Below, one piece after another: positions 35,031 through 45,039 of a stretch of DNA of 56,231 nucleotides (position 1 is its first letter; each line of letters opens with the position of its first letter). The notes beneath the pieces are model-generated. The model searched no databases and was not told the DNA's origin. It worked only from the letters and a program-made list of their open reading frames with translations. Where the stretch lies: assembly GCA_051001455.1 (NCBI GenBank), contig JBPCNH010000027.1, forward strand, positions 1-56,231, read 5' to 3'. Position numbers and translations under genes: made by a program. Origin of the DNA: JBPCNH01 sp051001455 (GTDB lineage Bacteria; Actinomycetota; CADDZG01; WHSQ01).

Positions 35031-36620
35031 CTAGAGAGAGATGGTTCCCAGACGGAGGACCCGGCCCCGGTCGACGGTCACCTTGATCGTTTTGGTCTTC
35101 CCACCGGCTTTGATCGTGAGGGTGTAAGACTCCCGCCCCTTCTCCCATGGCCGGGAGCTCGGGCCGACATGCCATTCGAAGCTGCCATCCGGATCCGTAT
35201 CCATTTCGATCTTCAGCTTTTCGGTGATGCTGTCTTCCCCCGTGGGATTCCCTCCGGAGAGGCGGGTCTCAAACGTTTTCGTGAGCATCAGCTTGGCCTT
35301 CCCGCCGGCGACCTTCCCGGTGATGACCGAGTGATATCTCGGGTCCGCACTGACGTCGAGCATGACGTCGAAAGCCTTCATGTGCTCTTTCCAGAAGGCA
35401 CCGACTTCCTTCTCGTAGATGGGATGGAAGCCCTGAGAACCATTCTCGATGGTGAATCCAAGAGATCCGACCGAAGCGTACGCCCAGTCATCGGTCGTCC
35501 CGGTGGTCGGGTAGCCCACGCTGCCGTTGTTCTGATAGCCCAGGATCTTCGCCATCTTCGCGCCGATCGGCTTGAGGAGGCGTTCGTCGGGAGCATGACC
35601 GCCACCGGCTCGCAGAACGGTCGCTTGGTAGGTGTGGTTGGTAATCACACCGGTCACACCACGATTGAGGATGATGTCGCGCACGTTGGCAACCTCGGGC
35701 TCCGAGAAAGGCTCACTGCCTCGGTACGTCGCCTCGAACATGTTGCCCGATGAACCACCTTGGTTGTCGCCCCATAGATAGGCATAGTTGCGGTTGGGGT
35801 CTACGCCATACGCATCGGGATTGGTCTGCGCTGCGGGGACCGTGACGCCCGTGAGAGAACGCCGGTTCTTGCGCCAGTATCCCTCGAACCCATTCACGTA
35901 CCCGGTGGGCTCGGTGCGCTCGGCGATGTTCTCCTCTGCAGAGAGGACCGACTCCCTCGAGTAATCGAAACCGTCGACGTTCACGAGTGGAACGATGATC
36001 GCTCGGGCTCTACGCAACAGTTTCGTGATCTTCTTGTCCTTGCCGAAGTTGTCGACGAGGTGATGCGCGTAGATCATCGTGTACTCCGAAGCCGGCCACT
36101 CACGAGCATGGTGTACCCCGTCCATATAGAAGATGGGACGTCCGTCTTTCTTGCTCACATCGGCCGCGATCTCGAGCCCATATACGGGACGTCCCTCGAG
36201 CGTTTGGCGTGGCATCTCGAAGAGTCGGACCACTCCCGGGTTCTCCTTCGCCAGCGCTTCCATCTCGGCGTTGTAATCCTCGGTGCGACGGTACGAGTCC
36301 CGATCCGGGCCCGGTAGTTCGATCATGGGGCCCGCCTCTTCGAACAGAGCGCGGTCGCGGGCCACGATATCTTCCGTTACGACTTCGTAGGAGTATCCGA
36401 GCGAGTCGAGCGTCACCCGGTCTCCCGGCCACAGGAGGAGTTCTATCTCGCCCTGACCGTGGTTGTGCGTCTCGTCGAAGCGAGTCATCAGGAATCGGGC
36501 CTGCTCTTCAGAATCGAACTTGACCCGAACCAAAGCGAGCTTGGCCGTGTCGCCGTGGCCTTGAGGCACGAACGCGGCAAAGAGGACGGACGCGAGGAGA
36601 CCTACGACCAGTTTTCTCAT
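35031..36620 (-). CDS. Secreted zinc carboxypeptidase (M14)
   Basis: From the ATG of MRKLVVGLL the protein has 529 residues; a longer open frame upstream is not supported. A signal peptide covers about residues 1-22. A pro-domain of about 90 residues precedes the M14 domain, which has the zinc motif VHHAREWPASE (HxxE), the substrate-binding GVDPNRNYAYLWG, the third zinc ligand His in ITNHTY and the catalytic Glu in FTIENGSQGF. A C-terminal beta domain of about 110 residues follows. It should trim C-terminal residues from peptides outside the cell. Confidence 0.9.
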   Translation of the reverse strand: MRKLVVGLLASVLFAAFVPQGHGDTAKLALVRVKFDSEEQARFLMTRFDETHNHGQGEIELLLWPGDRVTLDSLGYSYEVVTEDIVARDRALFEEAGPMIELPGPDRDSYRRTEDYNAEMEALAKENPGVVRLFEMPRQTLEGRPVYGLEIAADVSKKDGRPIFYMDGVHHAREWPASEYTMIYAHHLVDNFGKDKKITKLLRRARAIIVPLVNVDGFDYSRESVLSAEENIAERTEPTGYVNGFEGYWRKNRRSLTGVTVPAAQTNPDAYGVDPNRNYAYLWGDNQGGSSGNMFEATYRGSEPFSEPEVANVRDIILNRGVTGVITNHTYQATVLRAGGGHAPDERLLKPIGAKMAKILGYQNNGSVGYPTTGTTDDWAYASVGSLGFTIENGSQGFHPIYEKEVGAFWKEHMKAFDVMLDVSADPRYHSVITGKVAGGKAKLMLTKTFETRLSGGNPTGEDSITEKLKIEMDTDPDGSFEWHVGPSSRPWEKGRESYTLTIKAGGKTKTIKVTVDRGRVLRLGTISL

Positions 36621-36685
36621 GGCCCCAGGATTCCCCGCCCGGCACGGAATACCTGCCACGCTCCCCGCTTTTGCGGCGATCGAGG

Positions 36686-37978
36686 TTAGGGGCCCAGGGT
36701 CCTGGCGATGTAGGCGTTCGTGAAGCGGCGCGCCGGGTCGAGACGGTCCCTGACGGCCACGAAGCGCTCCCACTCCGGGTATCTCGTCGCCAGGGTCGCG
36801 GCAGTCTGCGAGTGCCGTTTCCCCCAGTGAGGTCGGCCGCCGAGGCTGCCCATGATGGCCTCCACCTCGCTGAAATAGGTGCGCCAGTCCGTCCGCTCAA
36901 ACATGTGAACGGCGATGTAGCACGTGTCCCGGCCGGCGGCGGGACTGAGAAAGGCGTCGTCGGGCGCCACGAAACGAACCTCGATCGGGAACGACACTTT
37001 GAGCTCCGGGCGTTCGGCGATCAACTTCACCGCCTCGATGGCCCCGGTCGCGTGCTCGCGAGGGATGGCGTACTCCATCTCGGTGAACCGGACCCGCCGG
37101 GGGGAGACGAAGATCCTGTGCGAGCGATCCACCCTGGTGCTGGTGCCCCATGCTCTCGCCGCCACGCGATCGATCAGCGGGATCATCCTCGGCATCCGCC
37201 GGCCCAGCCGCTGAACCCCTCCGAACACAACGTTGGGCAGAAACTCGTCATCGAGCCACTCCTTCACGGGCGATCTCGGTTGCGGAGTCTCGTGAACGTG
37301 TTTGTTCGTACGCGTCTGCACCAGACGGCTATGAGGAAAGACGAAGAACTCGAAGTGATCGTTGTCGGCGACGAGAGCTTCGATGTTGTCAAGGACATCC
37401 TCGAGGCGCCGGGGCTCGTCCCGAGCCCTCAAAGTGAAGGCAGGGACGACACGCAGCGTCAGCACGGTGATCACTCCGAGCGCTCCAATCGAGACCCGTG
37501 CGGCTCTCCATGCATCGGGGTCCTTAGCCTCAGACAACTCCACGACGCTGCCGTCGGCCGACATCAGCTCGAGCGAGACGATGTTCGAGGAGAGGTTGGC
37601 GAACCGCCCACCCGTACCGTGCGTGCCCGTAGCCGTCGCGCCGGCGATGGATTGAGCGTCTATATCGCCGAGGTTCTCGAGAGCAAGACCATGCGCGTCG
37701 AGAACCTCGTTCAGCGCTCTGAGTCGTATACCGGCCTGGACGGTGACCCGGCGCGCCGCGGCATCCACTTCGAGCACCCGATCCATGCGATCGAGCGAGA
37801 TCAGCATCCCGTCCGTCAGCACTGCATCCGAGAACGCGTGGCCGGCCCCCGCCACCCGCACCTCGAGTTCCCGCTCAGTCGCCCGGTGAAGCAGGTCGCT
37901 CAGCTCGTCGACGCCCGATGGTGTGGCGAGAACGTCCGGATAGCAGGTCTGGTCACCGGTCCAGTTGCTCCAGCTCAC
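36686..37978 (-). CDS. FAD-linked aldonolactone oxidase (ALO/L-gulonolactone-type)
   Basis: A 430-residue flavoprotein of the VAO family. N-terminal PCMH FAD-binding domain with VRVAGAGHAFSDAV (His where the FAD can be linked), GDIDAQSIAGATATGTHGTG, and C-terminal ALO domain ending HWGKRHS and RFTNAYIARTLG. Relatives oxidise sugar lactones or alditols. It overlaps the PLP gene upstream by 4 bp (ATGA), a pairing known in other actinobacteria. Confidence 0.88.
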   Translation of the reverse strand: MSWSNWTGDQTCYPDVLATPSGVDELSDLLHRATERELEVRVAGAGHAFSDAVLTDGMLISLDRMDRVLEVDAAARRVTVQAGIRLRALNEVLDAHGLALENLGDIDAQSIAGATATGTHGTGGRFANLSSNIVSLELMSADGSVVELSEAKDPDAWRAARVSIGALGVITVLTLRVVPAFTLRARDEPRRLEDVLDNIEALVADNDHFEFFVFPHSRLVQTRTNKHVHETPQPRSPVKEWLDDEFLPNVVFGGVQRLGRRMPRMIPLIDRVAARAWGTSTRVDRSHRIFVSPRRVRFTEMEYAIPREHATGAIEAVKLIAERPELKVSFPIEVRFVAPDDAFLSPAAGRDTCYIAVHMFERTDWRTYFSEVEAIMGSLGGRPHWGKRHSQTAATLATRYPEWERFVAVRDRLDPARRFTNAYIARTLGP

Positions 37979-39183
37979 AGGAAGGTGCGTCCCTCTCCCC
38001 TGTAGGTAGGAACCTCGGCCACCACCCGGTCCCCCTCGACCAGATGTAGCGTGTCGAACCTTTCACATAGCTCCCCCGCCTTCGCATGGCGGAGCCACAC
38101 TCGGTCACCGATACGTAGATGGCGGGATGCATCGCCGAGGACCGGGGTCTGCACTTCGCCGGCGCCCTCCTGCCGGTCGAGCCTCAAACCATCCGGGAGA
38201 TGAGGGACGGGGAGACGCGATGCATGGCCCGGCCCCGAAGCGAGATAACCACCACCGAGCAGAGTCACGCTGTCCGGACCGGCGCGCCGGACTACCGGCA
38301 ATGCGAACAATGCAGCCGGTCGCGGGATGAAGCGAGAGTACGAATCGAACAGGGCGGGGCCGTAGAGCCCCGAACCCGCAGTCACCTCGGTCACCACCTC
38401 TTCTTGCGTTGTCGTCTCCAGCGAACCGGTGCCGCCGCCGTTCACGAACTCGAGCGGAGCGATCGAGCGGACCGCGGCGACGATGTCGGCGCGCCGCCCT
38501 GCCAGCTCGGCCGCGGAGCGGGATTGCATAGCTCGAAGGATCTTTCCCTTCGCCACCGACACCAGCGACCCTCTTGGAGAGTCGCCCACTCCGGCGATCT
38601 GTGCCTCATAGGCCATCAGCCCGACCAGGCGGAATCCTGCATGAGCCACGATCTGTCTGACGAAACCGGTGACCTGCTCCTTGGTATGCAGCGGAGAACG
38701 CTTAGCTCCTATTCGCACCCGTCCACGCGCGAGCCGCAGGCCCGCGTCGATGTCTACACAAACCCTGATGGGTATAGAACGCCGGCCCACGACGGTGTCG
38801 ACCAGCTCCAGGTGGGCGGCATCGTCGACCATGATCGTGACGCCGGCCGAGGGAGTCTCTTGCATGAGCTTCGCGAGGTCGCGTAGTGAGGTGCGGTCGA
38901 CGGTCGGGTAGGCCACCACGATGTCCTCGAAACCCTGCGAGTGCAGCCACAAGGCTTCGGGCAACGTGAATGCCAGGGTGCCGGCGAACCCGTCGATCGA
39001 CAGCACCTCTTCCTGCAGATACCGGCACCGGACAGACTTAGAAGGGAGTCGGATCGGCTTTCCGCCGGCCCGAGACAAAAGTGAGCGCGCATTGTCCCGG
39101 AAGGCGTTCATGTCAACCACAGCGAACGGCGGCTCGAGATGTGCCGTCGCCGCGTTCAGACGAGCAGCATCAGAAATAGGCAC
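37975..39183 (-). CDS. PLP-dependent amino acid deaminase/aldolase (alanine racemase fold)
   Basis: A 402-residue fold-type III PLP protein. N-terminal barrel with the probable PLP lysine in RLPSKSVRC, and a C-terminal D-threonine-aldolase-like domain (LLGGGYLASGPGH, DRVWLRHAKAGELCERF) that in the family binds a metal. It probably acts on D- or hydroxy-amino acids; the exact substrate is unknown. It is followed with a 4-bp overlap by the lactone oxidase gene, so the two products likely act together. Confidence 0.85.
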   Translation of the reverse strand: MPISDAARLNAATAHLEPPFAVVDMNAFRDNARSLLSRAGGKPIRLPSKSVRCRYLQEEVLSIDGFAGTLAFTLPEALWLHSQGFEDIVVAYPTVDRTSLRDLAKLMQETPSAGVTIMVDDAAHLELVDTVVGRRSIPIRVCVDIDAGLRLARGRVRIGAKRSPLHTKEQVTGFVRQIVAHAGFRLVGLMAYEAQIAGVGDSPRGSLVSVAKGKILRAMQSRSAAELAGRRADIVAAVRSIAPLEFVNGGGTGSLETTTQEEVVTEVTAGSGLYGPALFDSYSRFIPRPAALFALPVVRRAGPDSVTLLGGGYLASGPGHASRLPVPHLPDGLRLDRQEGAGEVQTPVLGDASRHLRIGDRVWLRHAKAGELCERFDTLHLVEGDRVVAEVPTYRGEGRTFL

Positions 39184-39222
39184 CGCTCCACCTTAGAGAA
39201 TCTGGATGCAAGCCGCGAGGTC

Positions 39223-40572
39223 CTACGTCAGTGCCCGGTAGACGAGTCCCGCGGCCGCGGATCCGAAGACGACCCACAACACACTCCACCGGTAGCGCCA
39301 CAGTCCCACGAAGGCAACCGCTGCGACGGCGATCGCGAACGGATCGACGGTCCCTACCAACGGGCGAGGGAATGACATCCTAAGGATCCGGCTCTGAACC
39401 ACCTCCTCGAAGAGAGCGAAGATCGCGAACGTCACGGCAAGGTTGAGAACCACCCCTACCACCGCTGCGGTGAGAGCCGACAAGGCCGCATTCAGCGACC
39501 GGTTACCGCGCAGGCTCTCGATGTACGGCGCGCCGAGGAATATCCACAGGAAGCAGGGTGCGAACGTCGCCCAGGTGGCCACCATCGCACCCAGGACGCC
39601 GGCCGCTACAGGATCCAACCCGCCGGGGAACCGGAAGGCGGCCAGATATCCGACGAACTCGGTGACCATGATCAATGGACCCGGCGTCGATTCCGCCAGA
39701 CCCAAACCCGTCACCATCTGACCCGGTTCCAGCCATCCGTACGTCTCGACCGCCGCCTGGTTGATGTACGCCAGCACCGCGTAAGCCCCGCCGAACGTCA
39801 CCATCGCTGCCTTACTGAAGAACGTGGCCTGTTGGGTGAGCGTGTCGTCTGCGCCCCTAACGGCCGCCACCGCCAGCAACGGGACCAGCCACACGGTGAG
39901 GCCGACCGCCACGACCTTCGCGGCGCGCCCTATGCCGGGGCGCGCCTCATGAACCGCCGCGTCCCCGATCACTGCCTCATTTTCGTCGGATCCGCCGGGA
40001 GCGACCGGAGGAACCAGACCGACGGATACACGCGAAGCGACGAAGCCCACGACTCCTGCACCGATGACCACTACCGGAAAAGGGACGTGTAACGCGAAGA
40101 TCGCGACGAATGCTGCTGCCGCGATGACGTAAGCGAACGGATTCTTAAGAGCCTTAGAGCCCAGCCGGATCACTGCAGCCGCCACGATGGCGACGACCGC
40201 AGCCTCCAGGCCGTAGAAGATCGCCGCGACCCACTCGATGTCGCCGTGCACCGCGTACGTCCACGACAGTCCGAGGATCAGGAAGAATCCCGGCAGAACG
40301 AACAGAACTCCGGCCACGATCCCGCCGATGGTGCCGTTCAGCAGCCACCCGATGTAGATGGCCAGCTGCTGCGCCTCGGGCCCCGGCAGCAGCATGCAGT
40401 AATTGAGGGCATGCAGAAACCGGTTGTCGCTGATCCAGCGACGTCGGTCGACGAGCTCATCGTGCATGACCGAGATCTGGCCGGCCGGTCCCCCGAAGTT
40501 GATGAACCCGAGCTTCAGCCACCAGCGGAAGGCGTCCCGGAACGGAACCAGTCCGTGGCTCCTAGCAGGCAT
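39223..40572 (-). CDS. chrA: Chromate transporter ChrA
   Basis: A 449-residue membrane protein of the long (two-domain) CHR family, which exports chromate. The N-terminal half contains the family marks NFGGPAGQISVMHDEL and LPGPEAQQLAIYIGW, the C-terminal half repeats the pattern (VTFGGAYAVLAYINQAA, GLGLAESTPGPLIM). About ten membrane helices. Starts at ATG; no regulator is next to it. Confidence 0.93.
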   Translation of the reverse strand: MPARSHGLVPFRDAFRWWLKLGFINFGGPAGQISVMHDELVDRRRWISDNRFLHALNYCMLLPGPEAQQLAIYIGWLLNGTIGGIVAGVLFVLPGFFLILGLSWTYAVHGDIEWVAAIFYGLEAAVVAIVAAAVIRLGSKALKNPFAYVIAAAAFVAIFALHVPFPVVVIGAGVVGFVASRVSVGLVPPVAPGGSDENEAVIGDAAVHEARPGIGRAAKVVAVGLTVWLVPLLAVAAVRGADDTLTQQATFFSKAAMVTFGGAYAVLAYINQAAVETYGWLEPGQMVTGLGLAESTPGPLIMVTEFVGYLAAFRFPGGLDPVAAGVLGAMVATWATFAPCFLWIFLGAPYIESLRGNRSLNAALSALTAAVVGVVLNLAVTFAIFALFEEVVQSRILRMSFPRPLVGTVDPFAIAVAAVAFVGLWRYRWSVLWVVFGSAAAGLVYRALT

Positions 40573-40650
40573 CCGGGCAGGCTACCCGCCCATCGTTACT
40601 GCCGAGAAGGGTCTACCTGTGACGACACTTCTGAGGAGGCCGACGCGGGC

Positions 40651-40681
40651 GGGGAGGACGCCTAACAACCGCGTCCTCCCC
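40651..40681 (-). terminator. Strong hairpin after the cupredoxin lipoprotein gene
   Basis: GGGGAGGACGC pairs perfectly with GCGTCCTCCCC across a 9-base loop, 48 bp beyond the stop of the gene at 40729. There is no clear T-run, so it may be a factor-assisted terminator or an mRNA end-stabilising hairpin. Confidence 0.5.
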
Positions 40682-40728
40682 GAGCCCGGATCACTCTCTA
40701 TGGGCTAATCGTTACACCAGAGGCGTGC

Positions 40729-41565
40729 CTACTCCACCGTGAATTCTGCAGACATCCCCTTGGCGACATGCGGAGGACCTTTGGCCTTCTCGGCTGCGTC
40801 CTCATCGGTCGCCCCCACCGGCACGAAACACAAGATCGCGTACTTGCCGGGCGTGAACTCCTTGGTCTCGGAATCCTCCATGCCCGGAGGGCCGAAGGAA
40901 GCCCCGAGGAACTCGATCTTCTTCTGGGCGTCCTTGTCGGACATCTTCATCAGATCCTCGATGGTCGTTTCGTCATCCTTGTAGCGGATGAGCAACATCT
41001 CGTGCATCTCTTCGCCGCCGTTCTTGAAGTTCAATGTGTGGGTCCCCGCTTCGAGCGTGGGAGGAACACCTTCGAAGGCGTACTCGACCGCCGTTATGTC
41101 CACCGACTCAAAACCACAGTTGGCCGCGACCCATTGGTCCAGCTCTTCGTCGGCATCACCGAACTCGTCACTACGGAAAGCAGAATCGTCGGGTTTCTCG
41201 AGCGCCTTACGCACCCCCGAGACGACGACGTCGACCTGCTCCGTCAGGTCTTCGGGAGCGTTCTCCTCGGCCGTCGCGACGATCTGCTCCAGGTCACCGG
41301 GGTCTCCTCCCGCGGATGCGGCGAAGACCCCCGCCTCAACCCCGATGTACGCATCACAGAAGGCATCGTTCGAGGCAAGAGCCGTCTCATCGGCAGCAGG
41401 TTGTTGTGCCTGATCGTCGGCCTCTCCCCCGCCACACGCCCCTGCGAGCAACATGATGGTCGCGGCCAGGGCGACGGTGCGCACCAGCCTGCCGCCGGAG
41501 TGCCCCTCGCCGGGACGGGTGGCCCTCGCGAGGCCGGAGAACCCGGCCTTCCTTATCAATCTCAT
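40729..41565 (-). CDS. Lipoprotein with cupredoxin-like domain
   Basis: A 278-residue protein with an excellent Shine-Dalgarno (AAGGAGG). A long basic N-terminus leads to a signal segment ending in the lipobox LLAGAC (Cys about 44). Residues about 65-165 form a helical region with a CxxY and a later Cys; the C-terminal domain (about 170-278) has possible type I copper ligands His in GEEMHEMLL, Cys in YAILCFVP, His in GPPHVAKGM and Met. It would be an extracytoplasmic electron carrier or copper chaperone. Confidence 0.8.
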   Translation of the reverse strand: MRLIRKAGFSGLARATRPGEGHSGGRLVRTVALAATIMLLAGACGGGEADDQAQQPAADETALASNDAFCDAYIGVEAGVFAASAGGDPGDLEQIVATAEENAPEDLTEQVDVVVSGVRKALEKPDDSAFRSDEFGDADEELDQWVAANCGFESVDITAVEYAFEGVPPTLEAGTHTLNFKNGGEEMHEMLLIRYKDDETTIEDLMKMSDKDAQKKIEFLGASFGPPGMEDSETKEFTPGKYAILCFVPVGATDEDAAEKAKGPPHVAKGMSAEFTVE

Positions 41566-41659
41566 CTAGAACCCTCCTTGTCTGGACTCCTGTCGGACGC
41601 AGCTGCAGGCTGACGGAAGAGCGTCCGGGAATCGTTACGAGGGCAGAAAGATGTTGCTG

Positions 41660-42811
41660 CTATGGCCTGGCGCTCAGCCCTTTCACCTTCAGGACGTCGA
41701 TCCCTCTTCCGAGATCGTTCGTGTAGATGAGACCGTCGTGCCAATAGGAAGACCAGCTGTTCCCGTCGTCCGGCATGAAGTAAGCGATCTCTTCGGGAAA
41801 CGTCGGGTCCGAGAAGTCAACTACCGACGTGCCTCCGGTGTACCAGGAGATCACGGCCTTGCGCGTCTTCCCCACGAAGTTCAAGTTGTGGGCGGTGCAC
41901 CAGCTACTGGCGATGGTGCCTACCGGCATCGCCCCCCGCTGGGGGCCCCAATGGCCGATCAACAACGGCAGGCTTGGAGTGCGGATATCGAACACCCAGA
42001 CGGATCCGGTAGGTCCTCCTACACAGTCGTGTGCTACGAACGCCTCGTCCGTCATCACCAGGTACTCACCGTCTGGAGTCGCCATCGCGGCGTGCGGGAA
42101 GAACGACGGAGTGAACCCGTGAGCGATCACTTCCGGGACGAGGGGGTCGGTGACGTCCCAGATCGACACCTCTCCCCCGCCGGCGCAAAAACCGAGCATC
42201 GTGTCCCCGTCGGCAGCACGAGTGAAGGTGATGTCGTGACAACCCGTCTGATTCGGCTTGAAGGTCGCCGCCACCTCGACGTTCTTAGGATTGGACACAT
42301 CGAGGATCTGTTCCACCGATCCGCCGTTCGCGAGGCCTCCCGGTGAGGCATACAAGATCGGACGACCGGGATACATCGTGATCGTGTGGGAGCCGCCCGG
42401 CAACTCGACCGAGCCGAGGAACCGGGGCTTCTTGGGATCCTTCACATCGATCAACCTCACCCCCGCGCCCGGCTGACCTCCGCACTGGCCACTGTGATAG
42501 GCGAGCGCGATCAGCCCCGGCTTGACTACGGCCACATCGTTCTGACTGCCGGGGCACTGGATGAACGCCACTTCCTTCGGAATCTTCCCGGAAGCATCCA
42601 GCACACGGACCCCACCCTGGTCTCCCAGCTGCCCGAAATAGACGTTCTTGCCTTCGAAAGCGATATCGCTGCCGCCGGTGTAAGGGATGGACGCAAGCAG
42701 CTTCACGTTGTCACTCTTCGCAACCGCCGCGTCGGTGGGTGAACCACCCGCGTATCCGGGTGCGAGACCCATCATCAGCAGAACCGATGCAGCTATAGCG
42801 ACTCGTCTCAT
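41660..42811 (-). CDS. Secreted beta-propeller protein (LVIVD repeats)
   Basis: A 383-residue protein with signal peptide (residues 1-22) and SD GGGGAGG. Repeats such as VRLIDVKDPKKPRFLGSVEL, QILDVSNPKNVEVAATF, SIWDVTDPLVPEVIAHG and SVVDFSDPTFPEEIAYF are LVIVD repeats that form propeller blades. Five cysteines are spread through the chain. The role is unknown. It lies 94 bp upstream of the cupredoxin lipoprotein gene on the same strand, so both may be one export unit. Confidence 0.85.
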   Translation of the reverse strand: MRRVAIAASVLLMMGLAPGYAGGSPTDAAVAKSDNVKLLASIPYTGGSDIAFEGKNVYFGQLGDQGGVRVLDASGKIPKEVAFIQCPGSQNDVAVVKPGLIALAYHSGQCGGQPGAGVRLIDVKDPKKPRFLGSVELPGGSHTITMYPGRPILYASPGGLANGGSVEQILDVSNPKNVEVAATFKPNQTGCHDITFTRAADGDTMLGFCAGGGEVSIWDVTDPLVPEVIAHGFTPSFFPHAAMATPDGEYLVMTDEAFVAHDCVGGPTGSVWVFDIRTPSLPLLIGHWGPQRGAMPVGTIASSWCTAHNLNFVGKTRKAVISWYTGGTSVVDFSDPTFPEEIAYFMPDDGNSWSSYWHDGLIYTNDLGRGIDVLKVKGLSARP

Positions 42812-42903
42812 CGATGCCTCCCCGGCGGATAGATGCTCCTCAGGGAAGATTCTTCATCGACCGCACGATTCCCTACGGTCTGCCCCGTACCTCTCTGGGG
42901 GGA

Positions 42904-43560
42904 TCAATCTAGATCCGCGAAGCGCTCCGTCGCTTTGGTCTCGCCCGCCACGACCAAGACGTCGTTGGGGCCGACCTTGGTATCTGCCGTGGCATATGTG
43001 AAGTTGCCGCCTTCGGGACGGATGCAAACGACGGTCACGTCATGCTTCGCCCGAACGCCGTACTCCTCCAAGGTCTTGCCGACGAGAGCCCTCGGAGGTC
43101 CTGTTTCCGCGAGCGAGAAGGTGTCATCCAGGTCGATGTAGTCGATCATCTTGCCGGTAACGCGGTGAGCTATCCGCTCGCCCATATCGCGCTCGGGAAA
43201 GACCACATCATGCGCTCCGACCCGTTCGAGGATCTTGCCATGAGCGACCGTCACAGCCTTGGCCCAGATGTGCGGGATCTCGAGGTCGACCAGAGCCGCC
43301 ACCGTCAAGATACTGGCCTCGAGATCACTCCCGATGGCGACGACGGCGTGCTGGAAATCCTGTACACCGAGCTGTTGAAGCGCCTCGATGTCGGTGGAAT
43401 CTGCCTCGACCGCGTGGGTTATCCGATTCGAGAAGGTCTGCACGAGCCGAGCCGACTGATCGATCCCAAGGACCTCAGAACCTAGCCGCGTGAGCGTCTG
43501 GGCAACGGCTCCGCCGAAACGACCGAGCCCTACCACCAAAACATCTGTTTCCTTAGCCAA
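42904..43560 (-). CDS. ktrA: KtrA/TrkA regulatory subunit of potassium uptake
   Basis: A 218-residue cytoplasmic protein with an N-terminal RCK_N domain (VLVVGLGRFGGAVAQTL, the GxGxxG nucleotide site, then acidic GIDQ) and a C-terminal RCK_C domain (about 135-215). It gates the KtrB channel in response to nucleotide. Its start lies 8 bp inside the end of ktrB, so the two are coupled. Confidence 0.93.
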   Translation of the reverse strand: MAKETDVLVVGLGRFGGAVAQTLTRLGSEVLGIDQSARLVQTFSNRITHAVEADSTDIEALQQLGVQDFQHAVVAIGSDLEASILTVAALVDLEIPHIWAKAVTVAHGKILERVGAHDVVFPERDMGERIAHRVTGKMIDYIDLDDTFSLAETGPPRALVGKTLEEYGVRAKHDVTVVCIRPEGGNFTYATADTKVGPNDVLVVAGETKATERFADLD

Positions 43561-45004
43561 TGATCGGCCGCTCCTCCGGCAAGCGATAAAGCCTTTCTCT
43601 GTGACGCAATGCTAATGCGGTTCCGACGGTGATGGGACCCAACCGGCCGATGAACATCAGGATGATCAACAGCGTCTGGGTGACCTTCGACAAGCTAGGA
43701 GTCAGGCCCGTAGAGAGACCTGTGGTCGCGAAGGCCGATACTGCTTCGAACAACGAGCGTGACAACGCGAAACCTCCATACGCCATCATCGCCAGCGTGC
43801 TTACGACAACAGCTCCGATCGCCAGCAACGCTACAGATATGGCCTGACGTTGAACGGAGGGAGGGAGGCGCCGGCCTAGAACGGATACGCTCGGCTCGCC
43901 TCTGGCTTCGGCCCAGATCACGAACCCCAAGAGCGCGAACGTCGTCACCTTGATCCCTCCGGCGGTGCTGGCGCTACCGCCGCCGATGAACATCAATATC
44001 ACCGTCACCAACCAAGTCGTCTCCCGCATCTGGGAGAAATCAAGTGTGTTGAAACCGGCCGTTCGAGACGTCACGCTCTGGAAGAAACCCGGCAGCAACT
44101 TCCCGCGGGCGGTCAGATTGCCGAGCGTATAAGGGTTGGTCCATTCGAACCACAGGAACGCGAGCGTGCCTCCTATCAACAGCAGAACCGTCATCCCCAA
44201 CGTGACCTTCGTGTGCATGGTCCAGCGCTTCGGCTGGAACGGTCGCTGCCGAAGCTCCATCAGCACAGGGAATCCCAGCCCCCCGAGGATCACTGCCGCC
44301 GCGACGGTGAGTGACACCCACGCATCGGAAACGAACCCTTCGAACGAATCTCCATAAAGAGCGAAGCCTGCGTTGTTAAAGGCGCTGATGGCATGGAATA
44401 TCCCGTGATACGTCGCATCGACGGCGGAGTAGCCATATCCCACGAACAAGCGCGTGCCGATCATCACAGCTGTCACGCTCTCGAACAACAGACTGAAGGC
44501 AAGAACACCCAGTAAGACGCGCCGCACATCACCGAGACCGAGAGTCTTCGTCTCGCTCTGTGCGACCAGCCGCCCCTTCAGTCCGATACGACGAGATACC
44601 AGTAAGGCGAGTAGGGATGCCAGGGTCATGATCCCGAACCCACCGATCTGGATCAGGACCATGATCGTCCCCTGACCGAAGCCCGACCAATAGGTCGGGG
44701 TATCGACGACGACCAGCCCCGTCACGCACACCGCGGAGGTGGCAGTGAAGAGAGCGGTGAGGAAGGGAGTCGGTCCCGGATCCGTCGATGAGAACGGCAG
44801 GAGAAGAACGAGGCAGCCGATAAAGATGATCGACGCGAAGGCTGCGACCACGAACTGAGCCGGGTGCCTAAGACGGAATCTGCCGATCAGGCGTCGCAAG
44901 CCTCGCGCCTCCCCGCCGCCGGGAGGAAGGTAGACATCAGCCATAAGCGCCGAGAGTAGTGGCAATGAGAGGCCGAGGCTGCGCAGGCCGAGGCGATTTA
45001 GCAT
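43553..45004 (-). CDS. ktrB: KtrB/TrkH-type potassium uptake channel subunit
   Basis: A 483-residue membrane protein with the four pore-loop pattern of the Ktr/Trk family (ATSAVCVTGLVVVDT, FHAISAFNNAGFALYGD, SVTSRTAGFNTLDF, VSAFATTGLSTGLTP), each with the selectivity glycine. Eight membrane helices and four pore helices are expected. The ATG at 45004 has GAGGTG ahead of it; another ATG at 44944 is possible. The start of the divergent FAD dehydrogenase is only 35 bp away. Confidence 0.94.
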   Translation of the reverse strand: MLNRLGLRSLGLSLPLLSALMADVYLPPGGGEARGLRRLIGRFRLRHPAQFVVAAFASIIFIGCLVLLLPFSSTDPGPTPFLTALFTATSAVCVTGLVVVDTPTYWSGFGQGTIMVLIQIGGFGIMTLASLLALLVSRRIGLKGRLVAQSETKTLGLGDVRRVLLGVLAFSLLFESVTAVMIGTRLFVGYGYSAVDATYHGIFHAISAFNNAGFALYGDSFEGFVSDAWVSLTVAAAVILGGLGFPVLMELRQRPFQPKRWTMHTKVTLGMTVLLLIGGTLAFLWFEWTNPYTLGNLTARGKLLPGFFQSVTSRTAGFNTLDFSQMRETTWLVTVILMFIGGGSASTAGGIKVTTFALLGFVIWAEARGEPSVSVLGRRLPPSVQRQAISVALLAIGAVVVSTLAMMAYGGFALSRSLFEAVSAFATTGLSTGLTPSLSKVTQTLLIILMFIGRLGPITVGTALALRHRERLYRLPEERPIIG

Positions 45005-45039
45005 GGCACCTCAGACATCGGATGAGCCGTGGAGGATGC

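Noticed and set aside
36671..38005. 444-codon plus-strand frame
   Set aside because: Antisense shadow of the lactone oxidase gene, whose own sequence is clearly conserved.
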